64,000 nucleotides of DNA from Zasmidium citrigriseum (taxonomy: Eukaryota > Ascomycota > Dothideomycetes > Mycosphaerellales > Mycosphaerellaceae). The stretch is taken from assembly GCA_002786025.1 (NCBI GenBank), contig NHNW01000024.1, forward strand, positions 248,001 through 312,000, written 5' to 3'. Under the pieces are notes generated by a model that was not told the origin of the DNA, made no database searches, and saw only the letters and a program-made list of their open reading frames with translations. Of the stretch, positions 57,456 to 64,000 are shown piece after piece. The translations under genes were made by a program, and so were the position numbers. Position 1 is the stretch's first letter; each line of letters starts with the position of its first letter.

Positions 57456-60400
57456 ATGGCGAAGAAGAAGAAGCCCGCCGCCAATCCAGCCAGAGGCTTC
57501 GCCACGACCTCAGTGGCCTCCAAGCCAAAGCCTGAAGCCGCATCCCAAGCCGCCTCTACAGATGCTTCAGGAACAGCCACTCCTGCTGAGAAGACCGCCA
57601 CTCCTACTACTGTTGAAGCACCGCCATCACATGCTCCGACGACAGAAAAGCGAGACTTGCACGAGTTGACCCCAGAGGAACTCGAGGCTCAACTCGAGGC
57701 ATCGGAATTGCAGCAATTCGTAGAGCGTTTTGGCCCCAAGGTCAAGAAGGATGCTGCCCGTCAGGTCACTCGTCTGCAGACCGACAAACGGCTACTTCGA
57801 GGCCAGGCAGATTACCTGTCTGTCAAAGACTGGCTACCGGACGAGTTGATGCAGCACATTCTCGACTTGGTCCGGGATGACCTGCGGCGAGACTCCGATT
57901 CTGTGAAGAAGAGTAAGCTACCTCTCGGAGACGATCTCATAGCAAAGGTATGGCAGCTTCGCCAATGTCTCTTTGATCTCAGTCTTCCTTCGGCTCGAGT
58001 AAACGAAGTGCTCGGATGGGTTGTCGCGAATCCTCCAGCAGAATCCTCTTCGAGTCCAACATGGGGTCTCGATGAGTGTCTTGAATGGCTGGCTATGAAT
58101 TGTGAACCTGGCGAGCTCGAGGAATACGACTTTCAGAAACCCAAAACCTTGGCTGCTATCGCGATTGAGGAAGACGAGCCACCAGAGACGACAAGCAGCG
58201 ATGCAGAGCAGCGGGCGCCAAAGAAGCACGACTCTCCACTATCAAAAAGCGATGGCGAGACTAGCTCGCCGATCACAGACGACATCCAAGTCAGCGACAT
58301 TGAGAGTGATCTCGAGCCGGATGAGCTTCTATCCGTGCATTTGCGGACGAGGGCGAAACTCTACGAACTCGATCCTAATGCAGAGCAAGGCAGCTCAGGC
58401 AAGTCCAAACCCAAGTCTGCGAAGACCTCGGCCCAACCAGCAAGCAAGAGCGTCGAGAAGCTCAAGCAAAAACTTCAGAAGATAGAATCCGATGTTCTCT
58501 TCGACAAGCGGCAAGCTGATGCTCACTGGGCTGGAAAGAAGATCGAGCTTGCGCGGGATGCCGCCGAGAGGAGGAAGTTGCAGCTTCAGCGAGAAGACGA
58601 GCCCACATCCGGTCCACCTTCGATTACTGTGGAGAAGGGAGACGACGTCAACGACGAGGCTGAGCGACTGGGTCAAGAACTCCTGAACGAGTCTGCTGAG
58701 GACGGCGATCTGCTGAGTGGAATGTTCGACGCACTCCCTGGCGTGGACCAGTCAAATGGCGCTGGAGCCTCTGATGGCGCCGTCACTGGCAACGTGACGA
58801 TCAGAGATTTTGGCAGACTCACTGGGATGAACCCCAAGCGTGTTCTTGAGGAAGCATGCAAAGCGCGAGACTCTCGGTGCAAGCTCTCGTACAAGATGGT
58901 ATCACCCACTACGTACGCTTGCCGCCATGCAGTCACTATTCAGTGGTCAAAAGAGCAGGAAGTCGTCGAAAACGACTATCTAGAAGCGGTATCCGCGATC
59001 AACAAATCAGGCAGACTTCTGGTAACTGCTACCACGGTTGCGACACCGGATGTGGCACAGAGCGAAGCATTCGTCGCTACGGCCGCTTTGTTCCTCATCT
59101 TTTCAGGCTCGCCCAAGGAAGAAAAGGCGCATCTGAGGCTGCCACCGGCCTTTCGCGATCTGTGGGATGAGTGTGCGCGGACGAAGCAAGAACGCCTACT
59201 GGCTGTTGATGGTACAGTGGTGAAGGAGGTCCGAGAAATAGTTGAGAAGAACCGCAGTTCCGATGACGACGAAGACGATGAGGTTGTCTTCAACGCCAGC
59301 TTTCGAAGACGCCTCGATGGAGCCAGTGGAGCTGCTACACCAGTGTCACGAACAGGTACACCCAAGCCAGGCGCAGCAGAATTCTCCCAGGAATTGCAGC
59401 AAATGTGGCAGCAGAAGATCTCGACTCCAAGCTATCAGCAGATGCTTCTTGCTCGAATGAATCTCCCCATGTTTCATTTCCGAGCTGCAGCATTGGACAC
59501 GATCCAGCGCCACCAGGTCACGATCCTCTGTGGAGAGACTGGTTGTGGTAAATCGACACAATTGCCTGCATTTATCTTGGAGAACGAGTTATCGAATGGC
59601 AGGCAGTGCAAGATTTACTGCACTGAGCCTCGACGCATATCAGCAATCTCCTTGGCACAGCGAGTGAGCGAGGAAATGGGAGAGAGGAAGGGCGATGTTG
59701 GCACTTTCCGATCTCTTGTCGGCTATGCCATCCGCTTGGAATCTCAAACGACGGCCCAGACTCGGCTGATCTACGCCACTGTTGGAATCGTCCTGCGCAT
59801 GTTGGAGAACAGCGATGGCCTGAGCGATGTCACGCATCTTGTAATCGACGAGGTGCATGAGAGAAGCATTGACACAGACTTTTTGCTGATTGTCTTGAAG
59901 ACGCTTATGCACAGGCGACCAGACTTGAAGGTGGTCTTGATGAGTGCAACTGTAGACGCACAGCGTTTCTCACAATACCTTCATGGCGCGCCGATTATCA
60001 ATGTGCCTGGCCGCACGTTCCCGGTTGCGGCCAAGTTCCTTGAAGACGCCATCGAACTTACTGGCCATACCAATGAGGATGCATCGCAAAATGCTGTCGA
60101 TGAGGACAGTGCTGAAGACGAGTCTCAACAGAACGGTTCAGGCCAGCAGCAACTTCAGGGGTACAGCAAAAAGACTCAAAACACCCTGGCCAACTATGAC
60201 GAATATCGCATCGATTACAGTCTCATTGTCAAGCTGCTTGAGAAGATCTCGGATCAGTCGCAATACAAGGACTTCAGCAAGGCCATCCTGATATTTCTTC
60301 CTGGAATTGCAGAGATCCGTCAACTGAATGATATGATTGCTGGGCACCCCAAGTTCCAGAAAGGCTGGCAGCTACACCCACTTCATTCCACGTTCTCGAG

Positions 60401-61853
60401 CGAAGACCAGCAGGCAGCTTTCGAGATTCCACCTCAAGGCATACGAAAGATCGTCCTTGCGACGAACATTGCGGAGACTGGTATCACAATCCCGGACGTG
60501 ACTTGTGTCATCGACACTGGCAAACACAAAGAGATGCGCTTCGATGAGAGGAGACAAATGTCGCGACTCATCCAGAGCTTCATCGCCAGGGCGAATGCAA
60601 AGCAACGACGTGGGCGTGCTGGTCGTGTACAAGAGGGTCTTTGCTTCCATCTCTTCACCAAGCATCGTCACGACAACCTCATGGTCGAGTGCCAGACTCC
60701 TGAGATGTTGAGGTTGTCTCTTCAGGACCTCGTCATGAGAGTCAAGATTTGCAAGCTTGGCAATATCGAACAGGCCCTTTCTGAAGCATTGGATCCGCCA
60801 TCAGCCCGCAACATTCGGCGAGCCATTGACGCTCTTGTGGAAGTTGGAGCCCTTACAGACAAAGAGGAGCTGACGCCTTTGGGCAGCCAACTTGCAAAAC
60901 TGCCACTTGATGCACAACTGGGCAAGCTGATCCTGCTTGGAAGCAACTTTGGCTGTCTGGACTTCGCACTCACTGCTGCGGCAACGCTGTCCTCGAAGAC
61001 GCCGTTCTTGAACCCCATGCACGCGAAAAAGCAGGCCGACACTGTTCGGCTCGGATTCAAACGTGGCGACTCTGACTTGCTGACCGTCTACAACGCATAC
61101 CAGGCCTGGCGCAAAGTGTGCACCACACCGGGATTGTCGGAATTTCCCTTCTGCAACAAGAACTTTCTGAGCCCACAGAATCTTGGCAACATCGAAGATC
61201 TCAAAGCCCAGTTGCTCTCCTCTCTTGTGGACGCCGGCTTTGTCCATTTGGGCCCCGGGGAGAAAACCGCCCTCTCCAAAATGCGATACAACCACAGACA
61301 CCGCAATTTCGTCGCCCTACCAGCACAATACACCAGAACCGACGACAACGACACAGTCGCGACATCCGTCATCGCCTGGTCCTTCTACCCCAAGATCATC
61401 AAACAAGACGGCAAGGGCTGGCGCAACATCGCCAACAACCAGTCCCTCGGCCTCCACCCAACCTCCGTCAACAAATACTCCCTTTCTCCCGACATCAAAT
61501 ACCTCTCCTTCTACAGCATCATGCAGAGCTCTTCACGCTTCACCAACGCCCAGGAAACCTCGCCCGTCCAAGAGATCCCCCTGCTGTTGATGACTGGCGA
61601 TGCCGCATTCCACATGTACGCGGGCGTCATTGTTATTGACGGCAATCGATTGAGATTGAAAGTCAGAGATTGGAGGACTATGTTTGTGCTGAAGATGCTG
61701 AGGGCGAAGTTGAGGGAGGTTATGGGGAAATTGTTTAAGAATCCTGGGAGGGATTTGGGCGATCGGCCGAGGCGGTGGATGGAGGTTTTGGAGAGGATGT
61801 TTGAGAGGCAGAGGGTTGTGCATGCTGGGACTGCTGCGGGGATGATTAGGTAG
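57456..61853 (+). CDS. DExH-box RNA helicase, DHX29 / yeast YLR419W type
   Basis: An intronless 1465-residue protein. An ATP-dependent SF2 helicase; DHX29 binds the 40S subunit and helps scanning through structured 5' UTRs, which is the likely role if orthologous. Order: Lys/Ala-rich disordered start (1-65); helical N-terminal region with a UBA-like segment (about 160-215); acidic Ser-rich linker; dsRBD-like segment (about 458-550); RecA1 with motif I GETGCGKST (693-701), motif II DEVH (798-801) and motif III SAT (830-832); an acidic, Gln-rich insert (about 885-925); RecA2 with motif V TNIAETGIT (1003-1011) and motif VI QRRGRAGR (1050-1057); then the HA2 and OB-fold regions to the end. The start has a good context (A at -3, G at +4). 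All catalytic motifs are intact and there is no RIP, even though the island ends 109 bp upstream. Confidence 0.94.
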   Translation: MAKKKKPAANPARGFATTSVASKPKPEAASQAASTDASGTATPAEKTATPTTVEAPPSHAPTTEKRDLHELTPEELEAQLEASELQQFVERFGPKVKKDAARQVTRLQTDKRLLRGQADYLSVKDWLPDELMQHILDLVRDDLRRDSDSVKKSKLPLGDDLIAKVWQLRQCLFDLSLPSARVNEVLGWVVANPPAESSSSPTWGLDECLEWLAMNCEPGELEEYDFQKPKTLAAIAIEEDEPPETTSSDAEQRAPKKHDSPLSKSDGETSSPITDDIQVSDIESDLEPDELLSVHLRTRAKLYELDPNAEQGSSGKSKPKSAKTSAQPASKSVEKLKQKLQKIESDVLFDKRQADAHWAGKKIELARDAAERRKLQLQREDEPTSGPPSITVEKGDDVNDEAERLGQELLNESAEDGDLLSGMFDALPGVDQSNGAGASDGAVTGNVTIRDFGRLTGMNPKRVLEEACKARDSRCKLSYKMVSPTTYACRHAVTIQWSKEQEVVENDYLEAVSAINKSGRLLVTATTVATPDVAQSEAFVATAALFLIFSGSPKEEKAHLRLPPAFRDLWDECARTKQERLLAVDGTVVKEVREIVEKNRSSDDDEDDEVVFNASFRRRLDGASGAATPVSRTGTPKPGAAEFSQELQQMWQQKISTPSYQQMLLARMNLPMFHFRAAALDTIQRHQVTILCGETGCGKSTQLPAFILENELSNGRQCKIYCTEPRRISAISLAQRVSEEMGERKGDVGTFRSLVGYAIRLESQTTAQTRLIYATVGIVLRMLENSDGLSDVTHLVIDEVHERSIDTDFLLIVLKTLMHRRPDLKVVLMSATVDAQRFSQYLHGAPIINVPGRTFPVAAKFLEDAIELTGHTNEDASQNAVDEDSAEDESQQNGSGQQQLQGYSKKTQNTLANYDEYRIDYSLIVKLLEKISDQSQYKDFSKAILIFLPGIAEIRQLNDMIAGHPKFQKGWQLHPLHSTFSSEDQQAAFEIPPQGIRKIVLATNIAETGITIPDVTCVIDTGKHKEMRFDERRQMSRLIQSFIARANAKQRRGRAGRVQEGLCFHLFTKHRHDNLMVECQTPEMLRLSLQDLVMRVKICKLGNIEQALSEALDPPSARNIRRAIDALVEVGALTDKEELTPLGSQLAKLPLDAQLGKLILLGSNFGCLDFALTAAATLSSKTPFLNPMHAKKQADTVRLGFKRGDSDLLTVYNAYQAWRKVCTTPGLSEFPFCNKNFLSPQNLGNIEDLKAQLLSSLVDAGFVHLGPGEKTALSKMRYNHRHRNFVALPAQYTRTDDNDTVATSVIAWSFYPKIIKQDGKGWRNIANNQSLGLHPTSVNKYSLSPDIKYLSFYSIMQSSSRFTNAQETSPVQEIPLLLMTGDAAFHMYAGVIVIDGNRLRLKVRDWRTMFVLKMLRAKLREVMGKLFKNPGRDLGDRPRRWMEVLERMFERQRVVHAGTAAGMIR

Positions 61854-62375
61854 AGCGTGGGTAGATGATAGATGATAGATGAATACATGGTCTCGAGTAC
61901 TACATGACCTTCTCCGCTGCTGATTCCGAGCTCCAGCTCTTTCGACGGGGACTGCTCTATTGGGGATTGACTCATACATCCTGCACAGCTGCTCCCGTTC
62001 CGTCGATGCATTCGTGGCGAATGAGTGGATGTGAATCATCGATGGTAATTGCACGTGACCTCGACAGTCACTCGTCCGGACGACATTCGACGATAATATC
62101 GCGTGCGAAGATGCTGTGCTGCTCTTTCCCCGCTCAGTATTAGTCGAGTCGGTCTAGACTTCCCCAAATTTTGAAGGCTTTGAGTCTTGCGAACTTCGAA
62201 GGAAGGCGTGAAGTTCGATTTTGACGCTAGCGTGCTCGATCGGGTTTAGCCGACCGCCAAGCATCGCACCTTCCCACAGCACAGAAACCCTCGTTGCTCG
62301 CACCCGACGACGACTTCTTCTCAGCGACCGCTTCGCGACGACAACAGACCCCGACCATCGCCAAAATCCGTCAAG
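61854..62375. promoter_or_regulatory. Helicase 3' region and eL19 promoter
   Basis: This 522 bp segment lies between the helicase stop and the eL19 start. Right after the stop there is a short GATAGATGATAGATGA repeat. The last 100 bases before the eL19 start are rich in C, A and CTTCTTCTC-type pyrimidine tracts, as usual around transcription starts of ribosomal protein genes. No other gene is supported. Confidence 0.5.
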
Positions 62376-63309
62376 ATGTATGTTACACTTGCTCAATCCC
62401 TTTCCACCGCAAAAATGGCGTCAAAATGGCATCCTGGGTCATTTGGAGGCTCCCCGAACCCCTCACCGACGCACACCACCACACCACACGACAATCGCTA
62501 ACATCCACCTCCTACAGGGTCAACCTCCGTACCCAGAAGCGCCTGGCCGCCTCCGTCGCCGACTGCGGCAAGCGCAAGATCTGGCTCGACCCCAATGAGG
62601 TCAACGAGATCTCCAACGCCAACTCCCGCCAGACCATCCGCAAGCTGATTGCCGATGGCCTCATCATCCGCAAGCCCGTCACCATGCACTCGCGTGCCCG
62701 CGCCCGGGAGTTGACCGCCGCCCGCCGCATTGGACGTCACCGTGGTTTCGGTAAGAGGAAGGGTACCGCCGATGCGAGAATGCCAACGTAAGTGTGCACT
62801 GCGCTACACCCGGAAGATGCGGATGGGATGTGGGGTAAATGAGATGGAAACATTTGAGCGACGAGGAGATGTGACGAGATGTTGGTGGAATATATTCTGG
62901 AGCGATATGCTGATGCTTTGGATACAGTCAGGTCATGTGGATGCGCCGCCTTCGTGTCCTCCGCCGCCTGCTCGTCAAGTACCGCGCCGCCGGCAAGATC
63001 GACAAGCACCTCTACCACGAGCTCTACCACCTGAGCAAGGGTAACACCTTCAAGCACAAGCGTGCCCTTGTCGAGCACGTAAGTCTACCTCCAAGTCGTC
63101 ATGACATCATGTGACCTGCCGGTACGTACAGAGTACTGACACATCTACAGATCCACAAGGCCAAGGCCGAGAAGCAGCGTGAGGAGAGACTGAAGGCAGA
63201 GATGGACGCCAAGCGTGCGAAGACCAAGGCTGCCCGCGAGCGGAGACAGGAGCGTGTCCAGGCCAAGAGACAGGCCTTGGTGGGCGAGGACGAGCCACCA
63301 GCTCAATAG
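62376..63309 (+). CDS. RPL19: 60S ribosomal protein eL19 (L19)
   Basis: Structural protein of the large ribosomal subunit, forming an intersubunit bridge. Spliced CDS: 62376-62377, 62518-62787, 62928-63078 and 63151-63309 (582 bases, 193 residues plus TAG). It begins [20 protein letters not shown] and keeps the family landmarks [38 protein letters not shown], the [13 protein letters not shown] helix and the long basic C-terminal helix. Intron 1 (62378-62517, GTATGT...CTACAG, branch-like GCTAAC) splits the ATG after AT. Intron 2 (62788-62927) and intron 3 (63079-63150, branch-like ACTGAC) have GTAAGT donors. Length and all motifs are normal. I looked for snoRNA boxes in the introns and saw no convincing C/D pair. 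Confidence 0.97.
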
Positions 63310-63926
63310 ATGCTTCTTCCTTTGTGATAGATGCTACGATGCATGCGCATACGGCGGAGGCCAAGGACGGGCACGAAAAGAAAGGGTGCTCCAGGCCGGC
63401 CTACGACGAGTGGTATCACGGGGTTGTTACGGCGTGCTGTGGCTTTGGGCGTTTCTTCGTCATCATCCTGACCGTAGTGCAATGTGTACTGAGAGGCAGT
63501 ACATTTTCAAGACCTTGAACGAAAAAGCTTGCGATGTTTCTTGTCTCACTCCCATACACGTGCCCCAAGGCACGTCTCTCTCAGCCGTTGAAGCCCAAGT
63601 GCGCCTTCTTCTCGAACGCCACGCGGCTCGGGAACCTCTCTTCTCTCCACACTGTCGCATCAGAGATGTCATGCTGCTGACGAGGAACTAGCATCCCGGT
63701 GAGTCTCGAGTTACACCTGGGATTACTCTATGGTAGTACACATATTGTGAGGGACTTCTTGGAGGTGGGGCCGACAAAGGTCGGTGTAGACTTCCACTTC
63801 TCGACGTCCCGACATGGCGATATCTCAACATAGTCGGTCAACAGGAGGCCTTCGAAGATGCAGAAATACCATCTGACTCACGCATTCCTGACATTGCCTC
63901 ACAGAGACCGCGGCTAAGAAGACGAA
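63310..63926. other. eL19 3' region and intergenic DNA
   Basis: About 617 bp with ordinary composition. Plus-strand frames reaching up to 158 codons overlap eL19 and its 3' region but match nothing and have no supporting context. I see no RNA gene or repeat. Confidence 0.45.
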
Positions 63927-64000
63927 ATGGCGGCGTACTACACTTTCGAAGACCTCTCCGGCTCGACCTTGAATGGCGTGAAAACGGACAATCCATATCA
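63927..64000 (+). CDS. Possible start of a protein-coding gene (runs off right edge)
   Basis: An ATG at 63927 in a good context (A at -3, G at +4, GACGAAATGG) opens a frame of 24 codons to the window end: MAAYYTFEDLSGSTLNGVKT and four more residues. There is too little to name a family. It could instead be an upstream or chance frame. Confidence 0.35.
   Translation, partial: MAAYYTFEDLSGSTLNGVKTDNPY

Noticed and set aside
3689..57669. Similar peptide starts (MSFELHNFGA at 3967 minus, MSSELYNFGA at 57319 plus) suggesting two related small genes
   Set aside because: The similarity is confined to the part encoded by the 84 bp inverted repeat; downstream the frames differ completely, and one lies over the helicase 5' end in another frame.
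62378..63150. snoRNA in the eL19 introns
   Set aside because: ATGATG- and CTGA-like words occur, but no correctly spaced C/D box pair or terminal stem was seen.
63215..63691. 158-codon ORF overlapping the eL19 end
   Set aside because: It is out of frame with eL19 across its last exon, has low-complexity Arg-rich text and no recognisable domain; treated as a chance frame.

Overview
The window comes from a filamentous ascomycete fungus. The two flanks carry fungal-type housekeeping genes with short GT-AG introns, and between them lies a gene-free block with the signature of repeat-induced point mutation (RIP), a process of filamentous fungi. The gene layout and degree of RIP would suit a dothideomycete, but I cannot fix the taxon from sequence alone.

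Layout. (1) 1-3673, minus strand: the 5' part of GCN1, the ribosome-associated activator of the Gcn2 eIF2alpha kinase; it runs off the left edge. (2) 3939-57347: a 53.4 kb island bracketed by an 84 bp inverted repeat (78 of 84 bases identical) whose homology seems to continue inward in degraded form. The inside is almost free of CpA and TpG (300 consecutive bases, 4861-5160, have none) but keeps CpG. ATG and TGA contain TG, so the island has almost no start codons and no ordinary ORF. (3) 57456-61853, plus strand: an intact 1465-residue DExH RNA helicase of the DHX29 / yeast YLR419W type. (4) 62376-63309, plus strand: ribosomal protein eL19 in four exons, with an intron splitting the start codon. 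(5) 63927 onward: the possible start of another gene.

The island is readable. If TAG/TAA are treated as mutated Gln/Trp codons, several long frames run without any indel: a DDE integrase-core protein (8442-9830), a 537-codon minus-strand frame (6140-7750), a 621-codon plus-strand frame (11157-13019), a SUMO-like ubiquitin-fold protein (28801-29052) and a 224-codon frame close to the right end (56342-57013). The island also holds a tandem pair of tRNA-like relics, a family of 39 bp palindromes that occur mainly as pairs about 127 bp apart, a perfect 58 bp palindrome, dispersed 0.6-2.7 kb duplications and several minisatellites, some in-frame and protein-repeat-like.

Interpretation. The three recognisable host genes all act in translation (GCN1, DHX29-like, eL19). 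GCN1 and the helicase are divergent, and the island sits exactly between their 5' ends, so it probably entered a shared intergenic region. The best reading is a very large, dead, terminal-inverted-repeat mobile element or a nest of elements, killed by near-complete CpA-specific RIP. A heterochromatic or centromeric block is a possible alternative or additional role.
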